DNA of 64,000 nucleotides from Zygaena filipendulae (GCA_907165275.2 OU015654.1:11859501-11923500); one strand, 5' to 3'. Positions 1 to 14,200 are shown, counted from the stretch's first letter. Numbers and translations: made by a program. Notes: generated from the sequence alone by a model not told the origin.

Positions 1-85
1 GTTGTAAGGAGTAAATTAGACTGCATTGGAGTTCTTGCGGGAATCCCGAAACTCACGCGGGTGAAACCACGGGGAGCAGCTAGTG
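1..85 (-). repeat. RTE-like/SINE tail fragment, edge of window
   Basis: Reverse-oriented piece of the family that reads 'agctgtgccccgcggtttcaccc' on its own strand; here 'gggtgaaaccacgggg' and 'agcagctagt' are visible. It is cut by the window edge. This family recurs more than 25 times in the window in both orientations; the family name is inferred from its typical lepidopteran appearance. Confidence 0.6.
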
Positions 86-194
86 TAAAATAATATTGTT
101 TATCTATTGTATTAATATCGTTTTATCAAATGTATTTGGGTTAATTATATCAATAACCTTTGAATTTATTTAAATATCGCTACATCCTAAGGTA

Positions 195-300
195 CTATTA
201 TAAATGCGAAAGTGAGTTACATTTTATCCTAGGATTCCCGTCGAGGGAACTGCGAAGTTGACGTGGGTGAAGCCGTATCAAATTTTGCATGCTAAATAGT
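195..300 (-). repeat. degenerate RTE-like/SINE tail fragment
   Basis: Contains 'ctattataaatgcgaaagtg', the inverted tail of the RTE-like family, followed by 'attcccg' and 'gtgggtgaagcc' remnants. Short and diverged. Confidence 0.45.
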
Positions 301-361
301 GTACTTTGTACTTTTATCTCGGAATAGGCTAGTTTCCTGGGTAAAAAAATCAAAATTCTAT

Positions 362-625
362 TTAGTCCGTCAGTTAGATAATAAAAAAATAAAAGACACG
401 TATTTTTTGCTTTTTTAAAATAATGGAAATATGCATAGATAAAGCGCATTAAATTTAGGGTGGGGGACTCGTGACGTCACAGCTCGCTATAACGTGCGAA
501 CAAACTGTAGCGAGGCGTGACGTCATGTGAAATTTCGACTTGATATATCTCCGTTATTTTTTGGTTACATAAAAAAATAAAAAATACGTGTCCAATATTT
601 TTTAATAATCTACAAAACGGACTAA
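362..625 (+). mobile_element. CRE-bearing MITE, copy 1
   Basis: Non-autonomous inverted-repeat element bounded by TTAGTCCGTC and, at its right end, a slightly diverged GACGGACTAA. Two exact TGACGTCA palindromes sit at 472-479 and 518-525, about 46 bp apart, around the element centre. It encodes nothing. One of nine copies in the window. Confidence 0.8.
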
Positions 626-1184
626 AAAACATAATTTAGGAAAGTAGCCTGAAACCGCGGGGAACAGCAAGTTTTGCTAATAAAAGTAAAACCGTACACA
701 AGTTCACGCATCACTAGCATTGCCCGCGGCTCAGCTCACGTGCTATTTGGAAGTACGCTACCGTCGCTGTGGCAGTTTTAAATTGTCACTCCTCTTTAAG
801 TGTACTGATTGCTATTAAACAATGCCTATATTTTAAGTTAGTTATCGATATATTTTATTCTATTCTATTTTGTTATAGCAATATTGTAATATTTGCAAAA
901 GTTTATAACAAAGAAAGAAAGAAAGCTGATTGAGTTTAAAGTTTACAACTGAGAGTTTAGTATTAAACTCATTGATTTACTATTATTAAACTATACTAGT
1001 CACGGTGACTGCAACGGTTTCTTGTTGATTTACAAATCATCACGTGAATGTTGTTTACCACCTTTATCGCTATCTGGCAAAAGGCATTTTAGTGGAAATA
1101 AAATTCAAAAGTTAGAATATCGGGATAGTTGATTCCTTTCCCTGTCTTTCTTTCATCCCTTCTTTCTCACAAAAGTTTCGAGCA
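626..1184. other. AT-rich stretch, no gene seen
   Basis: Sequence downstream of the gene A body. I see simple AT-rich DNA with a short 'agaaagaaagaaag' tract near 912-926 and no convincing exon, RNA gene or repeat copy on either strand. Confidence 0.5.
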
Positions 1185-1245
1185 TCAACAGGTATCTACG
1201 TGAACGCTTTTAACGTCACCAGCCAACAAACGAAGATACCTTCTT
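1185..1245 (-). other. candidate terminal coding exon of gene A (weak)
   Basis: Exon 6 of gene A ends in phase 2 (TTC AC), so the last exon must supply one base and then an open frame. An AG at 1247-1246 followed by A-AGA-AGG gives a frame of 20 further codons with a basic start (R-R-Y-L-R) ending in TGA at 1187-1185. The pyrimidine tract before the AG is poor, and the peptide is not like the tail of gene B. The true last exon may lie elsewhere, including beyond the left edge. Confidence 0.2.
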
Positions 1246-1678
1246 CTGCATTTAAGTAATGCTGCAATATTGAACGTAGTAGGACAAGATAACGCAGCTG
1301 ATAAGATGACTCCGTAGGAGAAAATATCGATAATTATAGATATAACCAATTTATTTTTAATTAGCAAATACGAAAGAAAGAAGAAAGAAAAGGAGTTTAT
1401 ATAGTATATAGATTTTTTTACAGTCAAACAAGAGTTAGTTGCTTTAGCTGGAGTTTTGGTTTATTTTATTTTTTTAATCTTCGCGATGCTCTCTTGTATT
1501 TGCACCAATACAATCTGAAATTAAAATTCATCGTCATTGATATGATAATTTTACGCCATTTTAACATGGAACGATATTTTTATTGGAATGATAGATATTC
1601 TGAACATCGTTAATACAAATAAAATTATATCGACCAAAACAAATGTTGCCAATATTGATTAAAACCACTTGTACTCAC

Positions 1679-4600
1679 GTGAACACGACGAGGGCTGGAA
1701 TTGATAAACCTGAACCCATCAGGAAGACAGCTCCTGGCAGCACCTCCATAGTTGCTGTGTACACCTTAGTGTAAATTGGTACATATAGCAACGGTGATGA
1801 GTTTTCCATTAGGCTGATTACTGAGTTCACTTTGCCTATAATAAACAAATGAAAAAAAAAATATCATGAAAACATAAACAACGCCGACTTTAAATCGATC
1901 AATGGTAGCACAAACCAATAATAATATTACGTGTATTGGTATACGGGCATTACCTACGTGTTTACTTGTGAATTTTCCAAATATACCCGAATATTTCAAA
2001 AGCCTGGTTGTTTCGATAAACACAACATGTATGTTGTAGTATTCGAGACTTAATTTTCATCAGCCTTCCAAAAAAGGAGGAGATTCTCAATTCGGCTCTA
2101 TGTTTTTTTTTTGTATGTTTGTTACGCGATTACTCGAAGACGGCTCGACCGATTTGGAAAATTCTGTTTTTGTTTCATAGGGTATACTTTCAAATTGGTC
2201 CTATTGTAAATAAGTCAGGATCTGATGATGAAGTCATGGAAAATCGGAGAAACTCTTCACATATTACAGGCACACCTATAGCGATTTGGGTATAGATAAA
2301 TTATCACTTTTTACATTTTATAAACAAACCCACTTAAAAGTGAGCAATAAATAAAATTTATTAACTTTTATTGTGGTGCCTTTTTGTGTGTTTTGAAGTC
2401 GGTTTTAATTTTTTGATAAAATTTTCATCTGTGGGAATCCATCGAGTAGTTTACGCATGACGTATAGACGTCGGGAAAAGAGAAAAAAAAAATCTTAACA
2501 ACCTTAATAACCACAACGACCTTGCAAAGACTACTGATACGGTTGTTGAGTCAAAATATCTTATCATGTTTTCGGGAATCACTTATTTAAAAGGTGAATT
2601 TAAGTCCTTATAACATTCTGTCTTTCTGTATCCGCAACAAAAGGTCATCAAGTTTCATTACGAGTGATAGGTACTGAAAATCCATAATATAATATTTTTA
2701 TTTTTAGATAAAATATGTATTCGATCGACGTACGTACCTAATTCATCAGGCTTCACTAGTTTTGAGACAATCGATTTAACTGCTAGTAAGCCCACTCCGT
2801 TGAACATCTCCAGTACAGGACCTGAACAAAAAAAAAACATACGCATCGAATTGAGAACTTCCTCCTTTTTGGGAAATCGGTTAAAAATACAATTTAATGC
2901 GGAATTTACCTACACTTGAAGCATGACTCTTACAGAAGTCACGATGTGCACTTCATATTATTAAAACGGTAATGATATCGCGTCTGCAGTCTGCACGAGT
3001 CGCGACCCTCAAGACATTTAGTTTTAGGCTTCGATATAATCAATATATCGCTTGACAAATTTCAATTCTGTATCAAAATGTTAAGAACATTAGTTTTTAT
3101 GATACACAATCGAGATTTGTCAAAATTAACGTTTCAAAATTTCCATACATAATACCAAAAAATATATATATAATATATATTATATAGTTTAACAATTTGC
3201 TAAAAATGATCGAAATGTAAGTAGGTATGCTATTTTGTATCTTTTATTCGCAATATTTTATAATTTTCAAAGTAGGTACTCGTAAGTATTTTGTAGGAGT
3301 TATGAGTCTTATTGTCACTGTTATTGGATGCAAATTTATCAATATTCAATATGCTGTATAAGCATGTAATCGGTGTTAAAAATGTAACTTAAATATGCAA
3401 AAAATCTCATCTTCCACTATTTTAAGTAGAATCTTTACTTACTATACCTACGTATAATATCAGTCGGGGATCTGAACTAATCAATCTGATCTGATGAGAT
3501 GAGATACTTTTGGAGATATTGGGTTAATGCTAGACATAATTATAAATATTAAAATTAAACTGGTAATTGTAACCTATATAAAAAATCTTGTCATTGGGTG
3601 CGAAGCAATACACGAAGGAGGCGAGGATCTTGCTCGTAGTGGAAGTGATGCCCAGCGCAGTGTCGTGCCATTTCCATGTCTTGCTCAACAACCATATCGA
3701 AATCAAAGTGCCTGAAATATAAAAACCTTTGCTGAATAGAAATCTATATTTACGTTTCTATAGCTTCCTGTAAGACCAGTGCAGACTCCCAAACATTACT
3801 TACGCTATTAAGACATCATCTACAAAATACATGTTGAACAAAGGAACGGAGTAATGCAAGAATTCATATTTACAGATTTTATTTATTTATATGGAAGACC
3901 AGCAGCATAATTATAATTTGTATATATAAAAATATGTAAATATAGCAAAAATGCTAATGATAGGTCTTCATATGTAGACACAATCTAAGTACACTATCAA
4001 ATAGCTTATAGCATCGACATAGCGTTCACACGGCATTATATCGCCTTCACACAGTTTATATCACAGTTTATCAAAGTGATCTTAAGACAAAAAGGTTGCA
4101 AATTTAATGGAAGATGATGAACACTAAATGCATTAGAAAGAAGCATGGATTCAGAGATTGGATCCCAGAAAAACAGACATTCAGGTAACTATACATTTAC
4201 AACGAACGAGTGACAAAAGATAACCCTTACCCATTGTGTGCAGTAAAAAATTAACAGTCTGAAATACACTAAACTGAACTTCGTCCCAATTGAAACGGTA
4301 TCGCGTATTGATGTACCATACACTTATTTCACCTGAAATAAAATACATAATTTAGATTTTTATTTATTCAAGTTTTCGTACAACATTTTTCATTGAATTC
4401 AACTGTCATAAAACATGATATAAAAATATATATAGTACAGGGTGTCCCCCAAATCGCCACAGTCTGCGGCCGCAGTGGCGGCGGCGACAGCGGCAAAAAC
4501 AAATGGTAGACAACATAAGAAGTTGGCCACAGCTCGCGCCGCTGATAGTTGTGGCTGACTTCGTATGTTGTCTACCATTTGTTTTTGCCGCCGCCGCCAC

Positions 4601-6602
4601 CACCGCCGCCGAGACTATGGCCAAGGGATAAGTCATAACTTAATAGAAAAACGTAAAAAAATAATCTTTAAACAAAATGGTCATTTATAAAAATTAAAAA
4701 TTTACACCCAGCGACACGACGGTTCCTTAACTCCTGTTGCTAAAAACGTTTTTTTCAATTTTCTTCTTATTGTGTAATCCTGAATAGGTGTTTCATCCCC
4801 CTAGGGGTTGAATTTTCAAAAATCCCTTCTTATCGGATGCCTACGTCATACAAAGAACACACCCTCCAAGTTTAAGGTCTGTACGATCAGCGGTTTAGGC
4901 TGGGCGTTTATCCATCAGTCATTCAGGACAAAGGATTTTAAATATATAGATATTTTATATGGCGATAATTGTGTAATCTAAGCTAAGACTGTAATTTTAT
5001 TTGACACGCGAGATCAATCCAAACATTTTATATTTAGAAATTAGTTTTACTATGAGCATAATAATGTCATTATATTGGACTAACACAGTTCTATTTTTAC
5101 CATAAAACGGTCCAAAGATCACGAAATGAATTAAGAACATAACAATCAATCGTAGTCTGCGTTTTATCGGGCCGCTTGTAAACACGAACTTCAGGGAATC
5201 TTTTATGTTTGTCAGGTCGAAGAATTGCCCAAAAATGTACCAAAATCCTTTGTGATCATGCTGAAAATATAAAAAATAAACATTATTGACACGAGAACAT
5301 CGAATTTGAGTTGAACTATGGTATATTTGTAATAATATGCGTTACTAATAATAACGTTTGCGTGGTTTCCAAGACTCAAGCTTATAGCTTAGTGGGGGTG
5401 AAGTAGATCTATGTGTTGTGAAGTGGACTATAGACAGAAAATTAATTGACGAAATCTACATCAAAGCGAGAAAGTCAAAAAGAAATATTAATAAAATGTT
5501 AAAATTACGTTTGAATCTACGCCAGCCACGTAAACAGGGAAGTCTGGCCATTGCACATGTGGTGAATTTTTTTTTAAGAATACTTTTGATCTGATGGAAC
5601 TTTTAACTACGTGTGACTGTGGCGTCAGCGCACTTTGAAACCTAATAAGAATAGAGCCTCGATCAACTGCTGGTTCGGTTCACCCAATAAATATAACGAA
5701 CAATAAATCAATAGCTATTTATTTTATATTCAAAAATTTATAGAAATTATTTGTCTCAATTCTTTGCTTTTACTTAGGTACGACAAACAACTTACCAGTT
5801 TTTGCTCCTCGGTTCTGGGTGGATCTTTTAAAATAAAGGTGGTGTAACTTATATTTAACAAAAGAATACAGCCGGTAATACCGTAGGAACCATAGTAGCC
5901 CAGTTTGTTGAGGATGAAACCACCAAATAGCATTCCTATAGGAATGCCGGCCGTTTGACAGAAATTGACGATGCCCATACGAAAAGTTCTGTTCTCATTC
6001 GTGGTAACAGCCGCGATGTACGAAAACATGGTTAAGCAGCCGACGCACCAGCCACCGGTCAAACTTTCCAGAATACCTTCTCCGTACATTAGGTACTCTA
6101 AACTTAACTCTTTCATAAAATAGGTATTGAACATATTCATTATGGATATGAGGAATTGTCCAAAAAGAGGGATTATTACAAATATTTTCCTGTGACCAGT
6201 TTTGTCTGACCAGGATCCAACTACCAGGGCGATGAAGCAGGGCAAAGAAGAGACCATATAGGCTTTCACAGTCAAAGCTGATGCCATTATCTTTTGAACT
6301 TCTCTCTCATAGTCGCTTTGACCATCCGTCGTCTGCTGCATCAGTGATTGACAAATCTCTTCAGAATAATTCAAACTGACACGACACGCCTTTTCTAATG
6401 CCAAATTCTGAGTAGCCAAACTGTTAATTATATATGCTGATACGTAGATAAGAAGACATGGCTCTACAGTTGTTGATTTGAAAAAATCTATTAAGGACTT
6501 GCCCAAAGTTTTATTTTTCAATTTCTTTGTTTCAATTCCTTCTTTGAGTGGATCCTTTTCGGAGAATTTTTCATTGTAACCTTCTATATCATTTATTTCC
6601 AT
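1679..6602 (-). CDS. gene A: SLC46 / proton-coupled-folate-transporter-like MFS carrier
   Basis: Multi-exon membrane transporter. Exons on the minus strand: 6602-5796, 5260-5101, 4332-4231, 3711-3574, 2821-2738, 1835-1679, each with AG acceptor and GT donor and consistent phases (0,1,1,1,1,2). ATG at 6602 is followed by a hydrophilic N-terminus of about 45 residues, T-V-E-P just before helix 1, conserved C73 and C84 in the first outer loop, then the MFS motif A G-S-W-S-D-K-T-G-H-R-K at about 129-139 between helices 2 and 3. Exon 3 carries W-Y-I-N-T-R-Y-R-F-N-W-D, and exon 4 the family signature F-A-P-N near its end. Exons 1 to 6 give about 482 residues, close to a 12-helix carrier minus its tail. 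Family membership is clear from motifs and from the shared exon ladder with genes B to E. Substrate is unknown. The last exon is not secure. Confidence 0.9.
2062..2403. mobile_element. MITE-like element with GACTTCCAAAA-type inverted ends
   Basis: Starts 'ccttccaaaaaaggaggag' and ends 'ttttgaagtcggtt', which are inverted relative to each other; the inside reads 'cgattactcgaagacggctcg'. Same family as 50658-50963. Lies in intron 5 of gene A. Confidence 0.6.
4461..4616. repeat. GC-rich foldback in intron 2 of gene A
   Basis: Two arms pair with each other: 'gcggcaaaaacaaatggtag' on the left and 'ctaccatttgtttttgccgc' on the right, extended by GGC/GCC triplet runs and a paired 'ttggccacagc'/'gttgtggctgac'. 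The loop is short. It follows 'tacagggtgtccccc' at 4436-4450, a motif often seen at ends of insect elements. GC content is far above the surroundings. An open frame across it is an artefact of the triplet repeats. Confidence 0.7.
5346..5430 (+). repeat. 5'-truncated SINE tail
   Basis: Reads 'caagcttatagcttagtg' then 'agatct' and 'tgttgtgaagtgga', matching the 3' half of the SINEs at 30.6 and 38.3 kb but without the tRNA-like head. Located in intron 1 of gene A. Confidence 0.65.
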
Positions 6603-8279
6603 TGTAAAAGTTTTATTATTAAGAACATTTATATCGCTTTAATAATATTATATTATTTAATATACATACGTTACTCTTGTAATAAATCTAGTAATCAAAT
6701 CTGCATTTGACTGGTCTAGTTAAAACTAGTCTTTCATATCTAGTGACTGTTTGAAACAAAGAGAATATAACCACAACGGTTTGGAAATGACGATTTAAAA
6801 TAATATGGATAGACTTTTATCTTCATTCTCTATCAAATGAATTTATGAACGCAGTTTAGTTCCTTTATGAGATAATTAAGTTGTTACGTGTTTCTAAGAT
6901 TAAACTAGATAAATAATCTCATAATAACACTAGATTTTACACTCGGTTTCGCCGGCGTGGATTTAAGATCAACGTGTCCGTTCAACTCCATATGTAATGT
7001 ATTCTATGAGATTCAAATGCTTAACTTTTAGCGATTATATAAATCAACTGGTTAATTTTTTGCCCTTATAGTAAAATTCCATATTTTGGGTACTTATATA
7101 AAATGTGAAACAATATTAAAATTTCACTAGCATTTAATTTTTATCTATACATACAATTATGTACTTAGTCCGTATTTGGAATGATAACATTCATAATATA
7201 CCTAATAACAAAACAAATAGGTTTAGGTAGGTATTTACGCTAAAGTGTCATTACAGATGCATGACCGTGGGTAGTGATGTGTGATCTATAAAATTAAATG
7301 ATTAAAAATTTTCTCAGAATAATAAATTGGATCCTACATTTATCACACCTATTGGATAGATTGCACATAGCTTTTGGATACATTGTACCTATGGGAATTT
7401 TAAGAATATTATAGAGACCAGTATAGGCACCTACAAATAACTGTGAACTTAATTTGAATTTTTTTTTTTTACAAAAAATACGTGTGATTAAACAAATTGA
7501 TATTTACATATTCATATATTTATGCTTAAAAATTAATTTGATCGCTTCTTTGGCTGGCTTTTGCCCCACTATACTGTACAAATTGTGAATTAATAAAAAT
7601 ATGATATGTATTTACGTAGCCATTTTATTTCTTTAGTTTTTTTGTAACAGTAGATAGGTATCCACAATTTTTTTATCACCAAATTTGTACCGTCTGAACT
7701 TCAAGTGTATTACCAAAACGAAAATGTTAGAGAACCGGATTAACTCCTCTGTCAAAAGTAGGTACAGCTCAGGGCCGTGTATTGAGTACGTATTTTCTTA
7801 ATGGTGGACTCAGACCAAAGACTTCTTATTTGGTCTGAGGTAGTGAACCAATGAATTAACTACGATATTATTATTGAAAATTCAGTATCTGGTTAAAATA
7901 AGGTACATAAGGTACGTTGAATAGTCTTTCAAACTTGAAAGATATGAACCTTGTGGAAATACACACCCTCGTTACTATTTGTTCTTTCCTTTCACTTAGG
8001 GATTAAATGAATAAAACCCTTAAAATATGGGTTTCTTTATTCGAAATATCGATTTCCATAACTTGAACTTAAAAACTATAGATACTTCCATAAAAACTTG
8101 GACATGCTTAACGCTTTATTTAAAAATAGGAACCTTTTGGTCTAGGCATTTTTCAGTCAGTATGTCAGCTGGTCAGGACAAGTTATTCTAATATACATAT
8201 GTACATTAATCTTTATAACCCACAAGACTTGTCAAACCTAATATACAAACAGAGAGAAAACTGTACGTTCTTCTCTTAA
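6603..8279. other. intergenic spacer between gene A start and gene B end
   Basis: About 1.7 kb that must hold the gene A promoter and the gene B 3' untranslated region. I see AT-rich sequence with no recognisable repeat family member, tRNA or other exon. The sequence just upstream of the gene A ATG (CTTTTACAATGG) is a plausible start context. No clear TATA box could be assigned. Confidence 0.5.
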
Positions 8280-11200
8280 TTACATTTTGGTTTTAATATC
8301 ATTGCTTTCCTTATTTTCAGGAACGTAATAACTGTCGAGAGTTTCAGGTTTCTTCTCAGAATCTTTCTTTTCTTCTGCTTCGAATGCTCTTTTTCTGGCG
8401 CTTCTTTGTTGCTTTTTGCTTTGAATATAGAATGTTCTGTAATTAAATTTCATTCAATAAATAACTATACTATAATACTTACTATAATACTTACTATAAT
8501 ACTATAATACTTGTGTATATAGGTAGAGTGAAAGAGATTGGGTTATTCATTAATTATTATTATTATTGAGGCCTATTTTCTGCATCATCCATCAGACTGG
8601 AAATGATTAGACTGGAAGAGAGTTTTACATCATCATCTAAATAATATATATAAGGTAAATTATCTAAATAATGTATATAAGGTGTGACTGTTTTCGAAGT
8701 TGGGTTCATGTGATGTATGCGTGCTATGAGATGACTAAAAGTAAAGTAATTATCTCTTAAAAAAGCTCTAGCAGTGCTTCTTTTCAGGAGATATGGTCTG
8801 CAGAAATCACAATCATAGCTTCAAAGTGAAAAGCGTGAATTGCAGTCGTAATTTCTATGACGATGACCATGGCTAAGCCAAGACGTTCAAAAGTCACATC
8901 GCTTTGCGACATGTGTCCAAAGAGTAAGCAAGTAAAGCGCAATAAAGATTTTTACAGTGATGATAGCTCAGTGGTTGGTGCGTTCGGATCAAACGCCGCA
9001 AGGCGTAGGTTCAAACCCCAACAATGAGCTTGAGCTGTCGGTGAAAGAAAAACATCATGAGGAAACCATAGCATTGTGGTAGGGCGCTCTCTAGTGCCCG
9101 GCTGGCTAGCCACCACCTTCAAGTTGCAAATCTGTCACCAAGCACCCAACGGTGTGTTCCCGCAGTCCCACTTGAAAGCCAGTTCCCATCCCCATTCTAG
9201 GTCGGCAACGCAGCTGCATGCCTTCTTTTGTACCACTTGCTCGTCTTGCACTTGCTTGCTTTGCCCTATGACATAACAAAAAGATGCTATTTCGAAGGAG
9301 GTTGAACTTACAATAACACTATAGCAGCAGGCACTATGAGCACGGCACTGATCAAAAACACCGTCCCGGCAAACTTTTGGAGCGTCTTCATATAAATCCA
9401 TGAGTATAACGGATTGAAGGCGAGAGATGCCAGGGTTTCAACCAGTGAGAAAAGGGAATTCGTTTTGGCTGTAACAGAAACACAAGAGAACCTTTCAATA
9501 GGGATGTTGACGACTTTTCAAAATTATAATTCTTTTAGAAAATAAAAAAAAACAATGGTGACGTATTTTTTGATTTTTAATATAAATGAAAATATACAGA
9601 GACAAAGCGTATTAAAGTTTAGGGTGGGGGCTCGTGACGTCACTAACCACTATAAGCCGCCATACAAACTGCACCGGTTAGTGACGTCACGCGATATTTC
9701 AACTCAATGTATCGCCGTTATTTTTTGATTACATAAAAAAAAGAAAAAATACGTATCCAATATTTTGTATTAATCTATAGGACGGACTAAAAAAAATTTT
9801 TGTTCAAAATGCCCATTTTTGATAGTGTCCATGTAACAATGATATAAAGATTTGAGGTTCAGATCTAAATATTATTTTCAGTGACGGGTAGCGTCCGTTG
9901 AAGTAAACCTACCAAGTCACATTTGAAGTTATATAAGTACACTGTTTCATCTCAGTTGGCTACTTGACTAAATTTTTTTTTACACACTATTGCTTATCTA
10001 TGTCCAATTAGGAGTGTTCCAATTTGTGTGAACGTATATAGTTGCGTTCTGTAAATGTGAAACCAAATAGGAGTCAGTTTTAACTTTATGTGAAGGAAAA
10101 TATGAAACTTCACACAACTCACCAGTTTCTTGTTTGTCCACCAACTTTGATATGATGGAGCGGAGAGAAGTGAATGTTGTAGCGTTGAAGATCTCCACTA
10201 CCGGAACTGTAATCAACGGTGGTTTTATATGTTATGATGCTAACACTAGTGTCAACTTCTATAAACCTTCGTACAACTACTCCGAATTACATCTTACAAT
10301 AAAAAAATGTTACAATACTGAATACGAGCTAATCAATAGATTTATTGATTTTGTGCGAAATGTCTCTTCCGTAAATAGTTATTTTTTTAAATGATTTAAT
10401 AAACATACACAAAAAAAAATCAGGAAAAAAATACATGATAAAATTTGGCGAAATTTGACTAATAAATAAACATACATAACAACATCAATAAATATCATAA
10501 TATAATATCTATAGTTAGTTTTATGCAATTATTTTTTTAACTTTACAAATATTATTTGTCTATCGGTCTATGATGTTGTATTACATAAATTTTCGTGTAG
10601 AATATTCATTAAATACTTCTACGGCAAATTTTTTACATCTGTAATCTGCGTAGAGATTAGACCATCATAAACTGTACCTAATCGTCTCATTTCTTGAATT
10701 ATTTTACTTATCTCAAATGTGCGTACCTATATACATTTCAATATCAGATCCCACGAAGGCTGTCCAGATGGAGCCCACAAATTTGCTGGTAACCGAACTA
10801 AGGCACAGTAGAGCATCGTCCACTTGTAGTTTTTTGCTCAACACTGTTATAGCGAACAGAGCTCCTGAAATGTGAGAAATGAGCATGATGACTAAATATT
10901 AATTTTTATTCCGTCTTGTAGATTAATAAAAAATATTGGACTCGTATTTTCCCTTTTTCTATACGTTAAAAAATAATAACGGCTGTAAATTAAGTTGAAA
11001 TTCCGTGTAACGTCACTTTATAGCTACTTAGTTACGACGCTGCGACCTCCCACACCTAAACTTTAATGCGTTTTATCTAAGTATTTTTTTTAATTATTCG
11101 AAAAAGCAAAAAATACGTTTCTATATTTTTTTTTCTAACTGACGTATTAAATAGAATTTTGATGTTGATACCTTGTCATCATGCCAATTGTGTAAGCTAT

Positions 11201-14200
11201 AGAGAAAATAATGTATGTATCTACTAATTGAGAAGAGGCCAATGTAGGCGGAGAAGGCGCACCAAGGTTATGAGCAGATGGTTTTAAAAACTTTCTTTGC
11301 TGGCATCCCGAATATGGCATATTTTCTACAATATCCATAGTCAATTTAAAATACAGTTTATGCACCACTATATGGTATTAAATACAGTAGGTACATAACG
11401 TTGATGAGAACGCGAATGCCTATGCTGTGTATTCTTTGGTTTGATACACGTCATAATTAAAATAGACACTATCAACTCGCTAAATTTCGCAATCGTATTT
11501 TTATTTATTTTTAATTTTTTTTTTAGCATTTAACGCTGCGTTATTTCGTTAAAAAACGCAAGTCTTCTTTTGCTGATACAGTTGCTTTTTTTGAATAAAT
11601 TAAAAAGATAAATCAATGTCACTGATAATAATACTTCATCTGAAAAATTGCCTTCCGCCTTCCTTTTCCAATCTCTATCCACGCCGCTTGAAGCTAAACA
11701 CTTGCCTCTCAATATAGAGGTAGAAACAACTTCGGAAAATAACTGCTGCTCAGTTACTCACCAATAGAATGTAATATGATGCAGAAGCAAGTATAGAAAC
11801 TGTACTTCACCATGTCCCAGCCAAGTTGATTTCTAACGAACAGGTAGATTATGGAATGCTCAGCTGAAAAAAAAGTTAATTTCTATTTAAATACTAACAA
11901 CTAGCTATGCCCCGCGGTTTCACCCGCGGTAACGCAGTTCCCGCGGGAATTCCGGGTTAAAAGTACCCTGTGTCCTTCTCTGTATCCCTGACAACGTGCA
12001 TTCAAATTTCATCCAAATCCGTTCAGCCGTTTTTGCGTGATGGAGTAACAAACATCCAAACATCCAAACAACTACACTTTCACGTTTATAATATTAGTAG
12101 GATTATAGTCACTACTCTCGGACCCAATTTTCCAACCCTCCGATGGAGGCTTACCTGATATTTAGTTAAAACATAAAACGAGATTTGTTCTATGACCAAC
12201 TTTTATTTAGTAAAAGCAATTTAATTTCCGAGTTCTTAGGAAATTAATTTGTAATCTATTAATAAATAAGTGAAGTGAAGGGAATTATAAATCTTATAAC
12301 AATTTGTGGACTATATTAACGCAATTTCAGCATTCTGATCTGTTTTTCGGAATGAGCAATAGCAAAAAGTTATTTTTGTTACCCATTAAAAAGAAAAAAT
12401 ATCTTGTGCTATTACTTACTAGCTGTGTCCGCGGTTTCACCCGCGCGAAAGGTTTTTATACGACAACTTTTTTTCCCGACATCCGATTTCAATGAAACAA
12501 AGTCTGTATGTAGCTCCAGGCTAAGCTTAATCTACCTGTGAAAACCGCATGACAATCGGTTTAGTAGATGCGGAGATTATCGCGAACAGACAGACAGCAA
12601 AGACTGGTTGGTTGGTTACTCTTCTTTTATCACCCCTCTCAATTTTAGGTAAAAATATTCAATGTGCAGAATGGCGGATTCTACTCTTTTATTATAGTAT
12701 AGATTACTTGAAGTTTAAATAAAAATAACAAAGATAGCAATCTGTTGTCAGTTCTGCAGGGCAATTATGTAACTTTTGTTGCATTCATATTTCAGTTTCT
12801 ATCAGAAAAATAGCGATTTTGTGATTAATTAATGATGTTTAGACAGCTTCAACGTTTGAAGTATGTTTATTTTGGTTGATTGCTAGATATTGTAGGTGTC
12901 AAAACGTGCATATTGTTATCGCAACATATATTATATTTATATTTATGATTGCAACCGAAAAATGATAGAAATAAAAGTACATAAGTACATAATAGCCCCT
13001 CTGATAATTTTCAAACAATTTTTACGTCGCAAAAGGAAACTGCTACAAAATTTTTCTGTCTCTAGTAGGTATCAGTAGTTTCAGCTGAATTTTGATGAAT
13101 CAGTGAACTAGTTTGTTTATATTTAATTAATAATATGCCTAGTTTTGTAATAATAATAAGTAATCTACTGATATAATATGATTTTATATCTGTGTTGTTT
13201 GTTACATTTTTTCTCCGTAGTTAAGTGTATTCTTTGTCCTACATAATATATAATAATAATAATAATAATAATAAACTCTTTATTGAACACCACTTAAAAA
13301 TAAACAATTACAATTATATTTTATTTAATAATTACATTATTTGTTTAAAGGTTTGTGTTGTTAGTTATGACGTTGGGTTGTTATTTTTTACGGCGTTATT
13401 CTTTTTTGCAGGTGAGAATTTTACCCACGTCAGTTTTAGAAATTTTTTCATCGGTATGAAAATGCATAGGTACCTATCTATCTTGTTACTCAGAGATGAT
13501 CGGTTGAGCCGTTAAGCCATGAAAGTGTATCAAACAAACCAATAAACTCACTTTCACATGTATAGTATTAGTAAGGATGCCGCATAATGTTGTTAAGATT
13601 AGACCAATACTCACACATGCTGGGCCCGAAGAGTAAGAAAACTGTCATGAGGGTCAGCAAAACTTTAACCCTGCGATTGTGCGGTCGACGGCGATACGCC
13701 ACTTGGACGGTGTCAATCACATGGCTGATGTCGAAAATTGACACTTTGATGTTATTATCTCGTTCTACCTGTAAATTATTCCCAAATTAAGATGACCAGT
13801 GTATAAAAATTTAGAATTTTAATGAACATTTTGTAAAGTTAAAGAGAGTGAATGGGTCTCGTTCCACTCGTACAAGAACGTTAGTCAGTATGTAGGAGCT
13901 GTTTGTTCCAACATAGATTTAACGGGACTCTCTGCTTGTCCTCACGGGTGATTTCGACGGGACGGGATGTGAAAGTAAACAAGTACTTATTGTGGCCATC
14001 ACCGTAGGGCACTCGTTTTATTGGTAAATGTTTAGTTTATTTACACCGTGATTGGTGTCGTGTGCATGTAAGAGTAGCGCCAAACACAATAAGAAGTTCA
14101 TACATAGAATTTGTTGTTTTAAAATATTTACTTTAATTAATTTATCTTGTGTGTTTTTTAAGACATAAATACCGTTAATATGCCGTGAATACCAATTTCT

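Noticed and set aside
3527..3715. 62-codon plus-strand frame
   Set aside because: Antisense of gene A exon 4, which is supported by splice sites, phase and family motifs.
4406..4636. 76-codon Ala/Arg/Cys-rich frame
   Set aside because: Spans the GC-rich foldback; codon content is explained by GCC/GGC repeats, and it lies in an intron of gene A.
10134..10394. 86-codon plus-strand frame
   Set aside because: Overlaps gene B exon 5 in antisense and continues into intron; no recognisable domain.
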